Of a stretch of DNA of 64,000 bases, positions 45,079-53,589 are shown piece by piece. This stretch comes from JBFONV01 sp040779335. Its GTDB lineage: Bacteria; Pseudomonadota; Gammaproteobacteria; Enterobacterales; Alteromonadaceae. Position numbers and translations under genes: made by a program. Below the pieces are notes generated by a model that saw only the letters and a program-made list of their open reading frames with translations, made no database searches and was not told the origin of the DNA. Where the stretch lies: the NCBI GenBank assembly GCA_040779335.1, contig JBFONV010000006.1, forward strand, positions 124,001-188,000, in the 5' to 3' direction. The first letter of the stretch is position 1; every line of letters starts with the position of its first letter.

Positions 45079-46050
45079 ATGGATTTAAAAAAAATACAAC
45101 AGCTGTCAAATTCAGATATGTCCGCTGTAAACGATCTGATTTATACTCAATTACATTCAGATGTTGCATTAATTAATCAATTAGGCATTTATATCGTTAA
45201 CGCTGGCGGTAAGCGAATGCGCCCAATGTTAACGGTACTCGCTGCACGTGCACTTAATTATCAAGGAAATGATCACACCGCAATTGCGGCAATCATAGAA
45301 TTTATCCATACCGCGACACTATTGCATGATGATGTCGTTGATGAATCGAACATGCGCCGTGGCCGCGAAACGGCCAATGCCCTTTTTGGTAATAGTGCCA
45401 GTGTACTAGTCGGGGATTTTCTCTACACCCGCTCCTTTCAAATGATGGTTAAGCTCAATAACATGCGCATTATGGAGATACTCTCCGATGCCACTAACAT
45501 AGTCGCTGAAGGTGAGGTGTTGCAATTAATGAATTGCAATGATCCCAATACCACTGAAGATAGCTATATGGAGGTGATCTATTGTAAAACCGCTAAATTG
45601 TTTGAAGCCGCGACCCGTCTCGCCGCCGTTATTTCTGAACAAACGCCTGCTATTGAACAAGCAATGCAGGATTATGGCAAACACTTAGGTACTGCATTTC
45701 AACTGGTTGATGACATTATGGATTACACCGCTGATGCAAAAGAGATGGGTAAAAATGTCGGTGATGATCTCGCCGAAGGCAAGCCGACTTTGCCACTCCT
45801 CTATGCTATGCAACACGGCAGCGAACAACAAAAGCAACTGGTTAAAGACGCGATAGAACATGGCAATGGCATGGACAACCTTGATGAAATACTATTAGCA
45901 ATGCAGCAAACGGGTGCGCTGGTATATACCCAAAAGAAAGCAGAACAAGAAGCAGACAGGGCTATCAACGCCTTATCAGCACTACCCGCATCAGAACATA
46001 AAGACGCGTTAATTGCCTTAGCTCATATTGCCGCAAATCGCAGTTCATAA
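45079..46050 (+). CDS. ispB: Octaprenyl diphosphate synthase
   Basis: 323 residues, the same length as E. coli IspB. It makes the polyprenyl side chain of ubiquinone and menaquinone. First Asp-rich motif LLHDDVVDESNMRRG, second LVDDIMDYTAD; GGKRMRPMLTVLAA binds the isopentenyl diphosphate. It is divergent from rplU as in E. coli. Confidence 0.95.
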   Translation: MDLKKIQQLSNSDMSAVNDLIYTQLHSDVALINQLGIYIVNAGGKRMRPMLTVLAARALNYQGNDHTAIAAIIEFIHTATLLHDDVVDESNMRRGRETANALFGNSASVLVGDFLYTRSFQMMVKLNNMRIMEILSDATNIVAEGEVLQLMNCNDPNTTEDSYMEVIYCKTAKLFEAATRLAAVISEQTPAIEQAMQDYGKHLGTAFQLVDDIMDYTADAKEMGKNVGDDLAEGKPTLPLLYAMQHGSEQQKQLVKDAIEHGNGMDNLDEILLAMQQTGALVYTQKKAEQEADRAINALSALPASEHKDALIALAHIAANRSS

Positions 46051-46118
46051 TACAAATGCTAATATCAGGAAAGATATTTTTTGTTGTGGCTCCGTTGTTT
46101 TGGTGCACTTACTTAGAG

Positions 46119-46841
46119 TTAAAAAGGAAACGCTTTTACATTATGTTTTTTAAATATCTCCTCTAGCTGGCCTGACTTTATTAGCTCTGACATAGTTTCA
46201 TCCCAAATATATTTAAGGTGATCAGCAAAAGGATCGTCGGCAAACGCTAAATAGACGTTTTCTTTATGAATAACTTTACATCGGATCTTTTTTTCAAGGC
46301 TTGGATGATTGCGAAGAAATATTTTTATATCAGAATAAGCGTCTATAAAATACATTGCTCGCCCACTGGCGACCATTTTTAAACCAGTCTCCCTATCGGG
46401 AATTTCTTTGTATTGAATTTTATGACCAAAAATTGTCTGATATCCATAGTCTTTGATCCAAATCACCGTTTCTTTTAAGATACTCGCTTTTGAAATATTT
46501 TCTTTAGACTCAATTGATGTACAGGCTGCAACAAAGTCAGTATCTATTGGATAGTTAGGATATTTGGCAAAATCCTTCTCGTTTAAATAACTTCCTACAT
46601 ATACATGTACTTTATTATTTTTTAACAAGGCGACACTGCGCGTATAATTAGTGGTTTCAAAAGAAACGTCTATGTTATATGGCTCATATACTCTACGAAT
46701 AATATCCCAATACAAGCCTTCACCGTTTAGATTAGTGAATCCTTGCCAAGTATCACTAGTAAACTTTGCCACTTCCTTGGCAGATAGTGGATAAATTACT
46801 AAGAGAAATAATCCGAGACAAAAAAAATAGCGGGTAAACAT
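46119..46841 (-). CDS. Periplasmic solute-binding protein, family 3 type, without transporter genes
   Basis: 240 residues with a signal peptide (MFTRYFFCLGLFLLVIYPLSA, then KEVAKF). Pattern of the family 3 (amino-acid type) binding proteins: GLYWDIIRRVYEP near the start, VALLKNNKVHVYVGSY, GLKMVASGRAMYFIDAYSDI and the closing SGQLEEIFKKHNVKAFPF. No permease or ATPase gene lies nearby, which is common for the stand-alone members in Alteromonadales, and the ligand is unknown. Two Cys (in AACTS and IRCKV) could form a disulfide. Confidence 0.8.
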   Translation of the reverse strand: MFTRYFFCLGLFLLVIYPLSAKEVAKFTSDTWQGFTNLNGEGLYWDIIRRVYEPYNIDVSFETTNYTRSVALLKNNKVHVYVGSYLNEKDFAKYPNYPIDTDFVAACTSIESKENISKASILKETVIWIKDYGYQTIFGHKIQYKEIPDRETGLKMVASGRAMYFIDAYSDIKIFLRNHPSLEKKIRCKVIHKENVYLAFADDPFADHLKYIWDETMSELIKSGQLEEIFKKHNVKAFPF

Positions 46842-47018
46842 AGCGCATCCCTGTATTACTTACGCTAACTATAGCAATAAATACCAAAAAAGCAGTCTAG
46901 GGTGAATTGCTCTTTCAGGTATGCATTCCAAACATAGCCAAAGTACTTAAATCCATGCAGAAAAAACAGGTGTTCGCTTTTACGTGTATCAAAATGGCTG
47001 AGATTATTTTCGAGGCAT

Positions 47019-47046
47019 AAAAAAACCGCTCATAGAGCGGTTTTTT
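47019..47046 (-). terminator. Intrinsic terminator of mdh
   Basis: A-rich tract, ACCGCTC-ATA-GAGCGGT stem and T6 tract, 19 bp after the mdh stop on the minus strand. Confidence 0.9.
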
Positions 47047-47065
47047 CAATAGCTATACTAAACAA

Positions 47066-48001
47066 TTAGCCGTTGATGAAATCAACACCTTCTTGAATAT
47101 CTTTATTAAGAGTCGCTAACATATCGTCTTTAGCTTTTTGCTCAAACGCACTTAGAGTACCGTAAGACAAAATTTCTTCTACGCCATTTTTACCTAAACG
47201 TACTGGGTGAGCAAAATATGGCGCATCGCCACCTTCTACTTCAACGTAGGCATAATCAACCACATTTTCGCCCTGTAAGCCTTTAACTAAAGACATACAA
47301 AAACGTGCAGCTGCAGCGCCCATAGACAAAGTAGCAGAACCGCCACCCGCTTTTGCATTAACAACTTCAGTACCAGCATTTTGAATACGCGGCGTTAACG
47401 CAGCAATTTCTTCATCAGTAAATTCAACACCTTCAACTTGTGAAAGTAACGGTAAAATAGTTGTACCTGAATGACCACCAATAACGGGGACTTTAGTCTT
47501 AGCAACATCTAAGCCTTTAAGTTCAGCTACAAACGCTTCACTACGAATAACATCTAATGTTGTCACACCAAAGACACGGCTCGCGTCATAAGTGCCTGCT
47601 TTTTTGAATACTTCAGCAACAATCGGTACAGTGCCGTTAACAGGGTTAGTGATAACACCTACCAATGCTTTTGGACAATTAGCAACAATACCTTCGGCCA
47701 ATGTTTTGATAATCCCCGCATTCACTGCGAACAAATCAGCACGATCCATACCTGGTTTACGTGGCATACCTGCTGGAATAATAACAATATCAGCACCCGA
47801 AAGAGCATCGGCTAATTTATCAGCGCCAAATCCTTCCACTTTAACAGCAGTAGGGATGTGGCTTAAATCAACAGCAACACCTGGAACAACTGGTGCAACG
47901 TCATAAAGTGATAACTCAGAACCTGCAGGTAATTGAGTTTTTAGTAACAAAGATAACGCTTGGCCGATTCCGCCAGCTGCGCCTAAAACAGCAACTTTCA
48001 T
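47066..48001 (-). CDS. mdh: Malate dehydrogenase
   Basis: 311 residues (E. coli 312). It oxidises malate to oxaloacetate with NAD in the TCA cycle. The N-terminus MKVAVLGAAGGIGQALSLLL binds NAD; PRKPGMDRADLFAVNA carries substrate-binding Arg residues, VITNPVNGTVPI follows, and VIGGHSGTTILPLLSQ has the catalytic His. It is divergent from argR, the arrangement seen in many Gammaproteobacteria. Confidence 0.98.
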   Translation of the reverse strand: MKVAVLGAAGGIGQALSLLLKTQLPAGSELSLYDVAPVVPGVAVDLSHIPTAVKVEGFGADKLADALSGADIVIIPAGMPRKPGMDRADLFAVNAGIIKTLAEGIVANCPKALVGVITNPVNGTVPIVAEVFKKAGTYDASRVFGVTTLDVIRSEAFVAELKGLDVAKTKVPVIGGHSGTTILPLLSQVEGVEFTDEEIAALTPRIQNAGTEVVNAKAGGGSATLSMGAAAARFCMSLVKGLQGENVVDYAYVEVEGGDAPYFAHPVRLGKNGVEEILSYGTLSAFEQKAKDDMLATLNKDIQEGVDFING

Positions 48002-48186
48002 TGGATGTCTCCGAAATTTGAGTATTTACGTAAAAATTTGGTTGCCAAAAGATATAGCATTGGCAAGCAAAAAACAATTATTATTAACTAGCTACATGAT
48101 ACCGTATAATAAACGATATGAAATAATACTTAGGTATTAGAACATATATCGAAAAAATCAATTTTTAATTTACAAAGCGACACATT

Positions 48187-48660
48187 ATGACTGGCCAATT
48201 AAAACAAGAAGCACTAGTGCAAGCATTTAAAGATTTATTAAAGCAAGAGCAGTTTGGCTCCCAAGGCGATATTGTCGACGCCCTAAAAGCACAAGGGTTT
48301 GATAATATCAGTCAATCAAAAGTGTCGCGTATGCTGAGTAAGTTTGGTGCGGTGAGAACGCGTAATGCGCGCCAAGAAATGGTTTACTGTTTACCTGCCG
48401 AATTAGGTGTACCAACGGCAAAAAGCCCATTAAGGCAATTAGTTTTAGATATTGAGCATAATAATATGATGATTATTATCCGCACGAGTCCTGGTGCTGC
48501 TCAATTGATTGCACGCTTACTTGATAGCTTAAGTAAAAGCGACGGGGTATTAGGCACTATCGCTGGCGACGATACTATTTTTATCGCTCCAACCGATGTT
48601 GGTGACATTAAGAACACCATTGTAAAATTAGAATTACTCTTTTCTAAGAACTTGTCATAA
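48187..48660 (+). CDS. argR: Arginine repressor
   Basis: 157 residues (E. coli 156). The N-terminal winged helix includes GSQGDIVDALKAQGFDNISQSKVSRMLSKFG; the C-terminal hexamerisation and arginine-binding domain includes TSPGAAQLIARLLDSL and GTIAGDDTIFIAP. It is arginine-dependent and controls arginine metabolism. A perfect ARG box is not seen in the 185 bp before it. Confidence 0.96.
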   Translation: MTGQLKQEALVQAFKDLLKQEQFGSQGDIVDALKAQGFDNISQSKVSRMLSKFGAVRTRNARQEMVYCLPAELGVPTAKSPLRQLVLDIEHNNMMIIIRTSPGAAQLIARLLDSLSKSDGVLGTIAGDDTIFIAPTDVGDIKNTIVKLELLFSKNLS

Positions 48661-48681
48661 ATTTACGACCTATTTGCCCAT

Positions 48682-48712
48682 AAAAAAGGAAGCAAACAGC
48701 TTCCTTTTTTTT
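48682..48712 (+). terminator. Intrinsic terminator of argR
   Basis: A6-GGAAGC-AAACA-GCTTCC-T8 hairpin, 22 bp after the argR stop; it also faces the peroxidase gene, which is convergent. Confidence 0.9.
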
Positions 48713-48748
48713 AGGCACAGTCACCTAGACTATAAAATTTACCAAAAA

Positions 48749-49672
48749 TTAGTTGGCTAGGCTCGCTAATAAATTAAGACTAGGAACAAAAAACGCCGCA
48801 CCAGTTTCGGCCTGAGTATATTTAAGCATGTGATCAAAATTCCCCTCTTCGTCGCCGTAAATCATACTAGTCAATATGTCTTCGAACGGCGCAGGTGAAT
48901 GACAATAAGCAACGAAAAACAATCCTTGCTGCTTCATATCTCCATAGGGCATGCTTTGCCTAACGATTTCGATACTCTGCCCTTCTTCATCTTTAATATT
49001 GGCCCGCTTGGTATGCGCGGTTAGAGGTTTGTCTTCACTTGCATATTCAACATTATCCATTTTTGTTCGGCCAAAAACATCTTCTTGGTCTTTTTGTGCT
49101 AAACGTTTCCACAAATTCAAGTTATGACGGTAGCGCTGAATATGTAAATAGCTGCCGGCCGCAAATTTCGGATCATCCGTTTCATTTACCAACGCGACTT
49201 CTCGGCGATGATGCCCTCGGGGGTTTTCGGTACCATCGACAAAACCAGTAAGGTCACGACCATCCAAAAATCTGAAAGAGCGAATCTGCTCGACCAACTC
49301 CACGCTGTCAGCTAACAATTCACAGACCTTACTGCTAACAATATGATTAACATCGGCTCGGTCACCTCTGATCTCAATGTAAATATCATAATTATTTGCC
49401 GGAGCAACGCGATCATCGCATTCCATTTGCTTAAATGGTGACAATAATTTAGGTCTATCGTCAGGATAAAATTCATCCCAATAGTTAGCGCCAATTGCAA
49501 CAACGCCCGTTAGATTTGCTTCGGAAAAACGATCAGCATATTTTTCAAATAATGCCGGTAAACGCGACAATGCCCGACGAATATAGGTATTTTTATCATC
49601 TAATGCGTTAAACAATAAATAATAGCCGTGTAAGCTTGGCTCTGCGCATATACCAAATTGTTCTCGTGCCAT
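48749..49672 (-). CDS. Dye-decolorizing-type (DyP) heme peroxidase
   Basis: 307 residues, cytoplasmic type (no signal peptide), matching the short YfeX-like DyP group. The diagnostic motif is present in DGRDLTGFVDGTENPRG (GxxDG with the distal Asp), followed by SYLHIQRYRHNLNLWKRL with the distal Arg. The proximal His is probably in the AHTKRANI region. DyP enzymes oxidise dyes, phenols or porphyrinogens with H2O2; the physiological substrate is unknown. Single gene. Confidence 0.9.
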   Translation of the reverse strand: MAREQFGICAEPSLHGYYLLFNALDDKNTYIRRALSRLPALFEKYADRFSEANLTGVVAIGANYWDEFYPDDRPKLLSPFKQMECDDRVAPANNYDIYIEIRGDRADVNHIVSSKVCELLADSVELVEQIRSFRFLDGRDLTGFVDGTENPRGHHRREVALVNETDDPKFAAGSYLHIQRYRHNLNLWKRLAQKDQEDVFGRTKMDNVEYASEDKPLTAHTKRANIKDEEGQSIEIVRQSMPYGDMKQQGLFFVAYCHSPAPFEDILTSMIYGDEEGNFDHMLKYTQAETGAAFFVPSLNLLASLAN

Positions 49673-49787
49673 TTACAGTTCCAGTATTAAAGCAAAGTAT
49701 TTACTTTATTATCTATACGCTTAATTTTACACAAAAAATATCATTTAACATTATATGTTTACTAAATTACCAACAAATTTCCAATAA

Positions 49788-49820
49788 AGAAAAAGCCAGC
49801 TTACTCACGCAAGCTGGCTA
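49788..49820 (-). terminator. Intrinsic terminator of amtB
   Basis: AGCCAGCTT (49794-49802) pairs with AAGCTGGCT (49811-49819), followed on the minus strand by TTTTCTTT; 29 bp after the amtB stop. Confidence 0.88.
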
Positions 49821-49848
49821 TTAATCAAGATAACTTTACCAGACGTTG

Positions 49849-51093
49849 TTAACTCTTTAACGAAACAAACTCTGGATAGGCTTCAATACCACAGTCTGAT
49901 TTATCAACACCGTTGTATTCTTCTTCATCACTCACTCGAATACCCATAGTCTTGTTTAAAATGAACCAAACAACACCACTTGCAACGAATACCCAGCCAA
50001 AAATTACCGCACAACCATAAAGTTGTGTGCCGAAGCTGGCATCGCCATTGGTGAAAGGCACAACCATTACTCCAAAGAAACCGACAACACCGTGAACAGA
50101 AATAGCACCAACTGGATCATCAATTTTAATTTTGTCAAAACTGACGATTGAAAATACTACCAAGCCACCAGCCAACACACCAATCAAGCTTGCAAACATA
50201 GGCGTTGGCGACAATGGATCCGCGGTAATAGCCACTAATCCAGCTAATGCACCGTTTAAAATCATGGTTAGGTCAGCTTTGCCCCAAATAACTTTGTTTA
50301 ATAGTAAAGCTGCCACCGCACCCGCCGCTGCTGCCGCATTAGTATTTAAAAAGATTTTACCCACTGCCGTTGCATTTTCAGCATCAGAAACCATTAACTG
50401 TGAACCACCGTTAAAACCGAACCACCCCATCCATAAGATAAATGTACCGAGAGTCGCTAACGGCATATTCGAACCTGGGATTGGGAAAATTTCACCGTTT
50501 TTACCGTATTTTCCTTTACGAGCACCTAACAATAGCACCCCTGAAAGCGCTGCAGCAGCACCAGCCATATGGACAATACCTGAGCCAGCAAAGTCACTAA
50601 ATCCGGCTTCAGATAAGAAACCACCGCCCCATGTCCAATAACCTTCTAATGGATAGATAAAACCAGTTAAAACCACAGAAAATATTAAAAATGCCCATAG
50701 CTTCATGCGTTCAGCAACCGCACCTGACACTATTGACATCGCTGTGGCTACAAAGACTACTTGGAAAAAGAAATCAGATTCTAGTGAATGATCAGCATCT
50801 GCGGCTTGACTACCAATAAGCCCCGCAATACTTGGAATTATTCCGCCTTCAGCATTATCAACATACATAATGTTGTAGCCGACAAGTAAAAACATCACAC
50901 ACGCAATGGCATATAAGCAAATGTTTTTAGTGAGAATTTCAGTAGTATTTTTAGAACGTACTAAACCGGCTTCTAGCATGGCAAACCCGGCTGCCATCCA
51001 CATTACTAAGGCACCAGAGATTAAAAAATAAAACGTATCGAGTGCAAAACGCAACTCAGTAACGCTTGTCGATACTTTCGCTAACTCTTCCAT
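49849..51093 (-). CDS. amtB: Ammonium transporter AmtB
   Basis: 414 residues, about 11 membrane segments, N-terminus in the periplasm. The paired pore histidines are visible in GSGIVHMAGAAAALSG and ISVHGVVGFFG, and the signature GGGFLSEAGFSDFAGSGIVH is intact. The cytoplasmic C-terminus (MGIRVSDEEEYNGVDKSDCG) has the region that docks the PII protein. There is no separate signal peptide. It is 17 bp after glnK, in the universal glnK-amtB order, and is presumably induced under nitrogen limitation. Confidence 0.97.
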   Translation of the reverse strand: MEELAKVSTSVTELRFALDTFYFLISGALVMWMAAGFAMLEAGLVRSKNTTEILTKNICLYAIACVMFLLVGYNIMYVDNAEGGIIPSIAGLIGSQAADADHSLESDFFFQVVFVATAMSIVSGAVAERMKLWAFLIFSVVLTGFIYPLEGYWTWGGGFLSEAGFSDFAGSGIVHMAGAAAALSGVLLLGARKGKYGKNGEIFPIPGSNMPLATLGTFILWMGWFGFNGGSQLMVSDAENATAVGKIFLNTNAAAAAGAVAALLLNKVIWGKADLTMILNGALAGLVAITADPLSPTPMFASLIGVLAGGLVVFSIVSFDKIKIDDPVGAISVHGVVGFFGVMVVPFTNGDASFGTQLYGCAVIFGWVFVASGVVWFILNKTMGIRVSDEEEYNGVDKSDCGIEAYPEFVSLKS

Positions 51094-51110
51094 TATTATT
51101 CCTCTTCTAA

Positions 51111-51449
51111 TTAAATGGCTTGATTGTCAAGTTCACCAGTACGAATACGTACGGCTTGTTGCAGGTCATAAACAAAAATTTTACCGTCACCAATTTTTCC
51201 GGTGTAAGCAGCTTTACTTATCGCGTCAATTAGACGCTCCACCACATCAGAGTTGACGGCAATTTCTAATTTTACTTTTGGTAAAAAATCGACTTGATAT
51301 TCAGCGCCACGATATAACTCTGTATGTCCTTTTTGTCGGCCAAATCCCTTAACTTCACTGACTGTTAAACCTTCTACACCAATTTCAGAAATAGCTTCTC
51401 TTACATCATCCAATTTGAATGGTTTAATGATTGCGTTAACTAATTTCAT
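51111..51449 (-). CDS. glnK: Nitrogen regulatory protein P-II (GlnK)
   Basis: 112 residues. KLVNAIIKPFKLDDVREAIS opens the protein; the T-loop KGFGRQKGHTELYRGAEYQV has Tyr51, the uridylylation site, and GKIGDGKIFVYDLQQAVRIRTGE binds nucleotide. It senses ATP, ADP and 2-oxoglutarate and gates AmtB. GGGG lies 7 bases before the ATG. A sigma-54-like promoter and NtrC-like sites lie upstream. Confidence 0.98.
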   Translation of the reverse strand: MKLVNAIIKPFKLDDVREAISEIGVEGLTVSEVKGFGRQKGHTELYRGAEYQVDFLPKVKLEIAVNSDVVERLIDAISKAAYTGKIGDGKIFVYDLQQAVRIRTGELDNQAI

Positions 51450-51482
51450 TATTCACCCCTATTTATAGTTTGCATATCACTA

Positions 51483-51498
51483 TACAAATGATATGCCA
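51483..51498 (-). promoter_or_regulatory. Sigma-54-like promoter for glnK-amtB
   Basis: On the minus strand TGGCAT-ATCAT-TTGTA matches the -24/-12 consensus TGGCAC-N5-TTGCA with the GG correct and one change at the -12 GC. Transcription would begin about 25 bases before the glnK ATG. Confidence 0.6.
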
Positions 51499-51560
51499 AT
51501 AGAAATTAACTATAAAAAACAATGAATTAATAAATAAACAAAAAAGACAAAATCCTAGGG

Positions 51561-51577
51561 CGCACCAATAGTGTGCA
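51561..51577. promoter_or_regulatory. NtrC-like enhancer site upstream of glnK
   Basis: On the minus strand TGCACACTATTGGTGCG fits TGCAC-N5-TGGTGCA except the last base. It is about 70 bp upstream of the sigma-54-like promoter, and a further half-site lies at 51601-51609. Spacing and symmetry suit NtrC dimers. Confidence 0.6.
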
Positions 51578-51795
51578 CTCAAATATCTAATATGATGTGA
51601 ATTGGTGCAGTTTACGAATTTCAATTTCGCACTAGATATCACGACAGTTAAAAGTTCTATATCAGGCAAAAATGGAGCTTGGGGCTATTAGTGCCAAATT
51701 GGTCAGATTAGACGCAAAAAAATGTAAAAAATGCTTAATAAAAAAGCAATTTAGTGTAGATTAAGTAATCAGTATCAACATCAAGGATTACTAAG

Positions 51796-53589
51796 TTGAA
51801 ACCTACTGAGCTCTCTACTTATAAACATTTTTTAAAAGTGGTTGATTGCCAATATGCTTGTCCAGCACATACCCCTGTTCCTGAGTACATACGTTTAATA
51901 TCCGAACAACGATACTCTGATGCCTATATGATTAATTGGGAATCAAATGTATTTCCAGGGATATTAGGGCGAGTTTGTGATCGCCCTTGTGAACCTGCCT
52001 GTAGACGCCATAGAGTAGAAGAAAAACCGGTCGCTATATGCCGTTTAAAAAGGGTTGCTGCTGACTATAAGGACGATATTCATGCTCGCCTTCCTGCTAT
52101 CCCAACTAAAAAAAATGGTAAACGCATTGCTATTATCGGAGCTGGTCCTGCATCACTAACTGTGGCACGTGATCTGTTGCCACTAGGTTATGATGTTGTG
52201 CTATACGAACGAGATGCCAAAGCTGGCGGCATGATGCGCAGTCAAATCCCTGCATTTAGATTGCCCGAAAACGTATTAGATGAAGAACTTAACTATATTT
52301 TGAATATGGGCGTCGAATGTCATTTTGGTGAAGAGATCAGCAGTTTAAAGAACCTACTAAAAGCAGGATTTGACGCAATATTCGTTGGTACAGGCGCGCC
52401 AAATGGCCGCTGGCTGACAATTAAGGGTCATGAGAAAGTTGGCAGTCATGCCGATACCGGCATTAATTGGCTGTCTAATGTTTCTTTTGGTCATACTCAT
52501 GACATCGGTAAACGTGTCGTCGTGCTCGGTGGTGGCAATACCGCCATGGATTGTTGTCGAACAGCAAAGCGGTTAGGTGCGACTCAAGTGAAAGTGCTAG
52601 TACGTTCAAGCTTTGAAGATATGAAAGCCTCCCCATGGGAAAAAGAAGACGCGCAGGCCGAAGGGATCGAAATATTACCCAATTACACACCTATCGAATA
52701 TATTTTTAAAAACAAAAAATTTGTCGGGGTATTATTTGAAGAAGTTAAATCTATTTATGATCAAACCGGTAAGCGCACCCTTAAAAATACCGGCAAAACA
52801 CTCTTAGTCGAATGTGACAACGTACTTATTGCTGTTGGTCAAGATACTGCATTCCCGTGGATAGAACGCGACATTGGGCTCGATTTCAACAAGTGGCAAC
52901 AACCGAAATTAGATCCGCGTTCCCTGCAGTCCACCGTTAGAAATGTATTTTTTGGTGGTGATGCCGCGTACGGACCTAAAAATATAATTACTGCAGTCGC
53001 TAATGGTCACCTAGCGGCTATTTCGATCGATTTATTTTGTCACAACAAGCATCCAGCAAAAGAACGTCCTGAAAGTGGCTTTAATTTAATTAGTCAAAAA
53101 ATGGGAGTACATGAGTGGAGTTACCAAAGTAAAATTAGCCACGAACAACGTCATTTGGTACCACATATAGACTGGCAAGAAGCGGTCAAAGAATTAGCAA
53201 CGGAAGTCGAATTAGGCTTCGATGAAAAACTTGCACTGGAAGAAGCACATCGATGCTTAAATTGTGATGTCCATACTGTTTTTACTGAGTCCACCTGTAT
53301 CGAATGTTCGGCGTGTGAAGATATTTGTCCGATGGATTGCATTAGCTTTGTCGAGGCTGATAGCCATGATGATGATATCAATCAGCAACAAGCCTTTGCT
53401 CAACTGAAAGTAAAAGACGTTAACCCAACACAAGATCTAATGGTTTCAACTGCATTAAAAACCGGCCACTTTATGATTAAAGATGAAGATGTTTGTTTAC
53501 ATTGCGGCCTATGCGCGGAAAGGTGTCCAACCGGTGCTTGGGATATGAAAAAGTTAATTTTAGATAATATTGGAGCGACAATAAAATGA
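51796..53589 (+). CDS. GltD-like FAD/iron-sulfur oxidoreductase with two C-terminal 4Fe-4S motifs
   Basis: 597 residues. The N-terminal iron-sulfur helical domain has Cys18, 22, 61, 65 and 69 (CQYAC, CDRPCEPAC), as in glutamate synthase small subunits and their relatives. An FAD site follows (RIAIIGAGPASLTV), then a second nucleotide site (VVVLGGGNTAMDCCRTA) for NAD(P). The C-terminus has ferredoxin-type CIECSACEDICPMDC and CLHCGLCAERCPTGAW, which GltD lacks. The TTG start has AAGGA 8 bases upstream. It overlaps the 2-oxoacid oxidoreductase alpha gene by 4 bp, so it likely passes electrons between NAD(P)H and that enzyme. Which nucleotide it uses is not readable. Confidence 0.85.
   Translation: MKPTELSTYKHFLKVVDCQYACPAHTPVPEYIRLISEQRYSDAYMINWESNVFPGILGRVCDRPCEPACRRHRVEEKPVAICRLKRVAADYKDDIHARLPAIPTKKNGKRIAIIGAGPASLTVARDLLPLGYDVVLYERDAKAGGMMRSQIPAFRLPENVLDEELNYILNMGVECHFGEEISSLKNLLKAGFDAIFVGTGAPNGRWLTIKGHEKVGSHADTGINWLSNVSFGHTHDIGKRVVVLGGGNTAMDCCRTAKRLGATQVKVLVRSSFEDMKASPWEKEDAQAEGIEILPNYTPIEYIFKNKKFVGVLFEEVKSIYDQTGKRTLKNTGKTLLVECDNVLIAVGQDTAFPWIERDIGLDFNKWQQPKLDPRSLQSTVRNVFFGGDAAYGPKNIITAVANGHLAAISIDLFCHNKHPAKERPESGFNLISQKMGVHEWSYQSKISHEQRHLVPHIDWQEAVKELATEVELGFDEKLALEEAHRCLNCDVHTVFTESTCIECSACEDICPMDCISFVEADSHDDDINQQQAFAQLKVKDVNPTQDLMVSTALKTGHFMIKDEDVCLHCGLCAERCPTGAWDMKKLILDNIGATIK

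Larger units (their letters stand above)
51450..51795. other. 346-bp nitrogen control region between glnK-amtB and the gltD-like/kor operon
   Basis: It contains the sigma-54-like promoter for glnK, a 17-bp NtrC-like site (51561-51577) and a second half-site ATTGGTGCA (51601-51609). Nearer the plus-strand operon an imperfect palindrome TTGGGGCTATTAGTGCCAA lies around 51679-51697. No small gene is apparent. Confidence 0.6.

Noticed and set aside
46956..47021. A 21-residue open frame on the plus strand between the solute-binding protein gene and the mdh terminator
   Set aside because: No ribosome-binding site, very short, and no hydrophobic or conserved pattern.
48002..48186. Possible ARG box between mdh and argR
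   Set aside because: Several TGAA-like half-sites occur in the AT-rich stretch, but none forms an acceptable 18-bp box.
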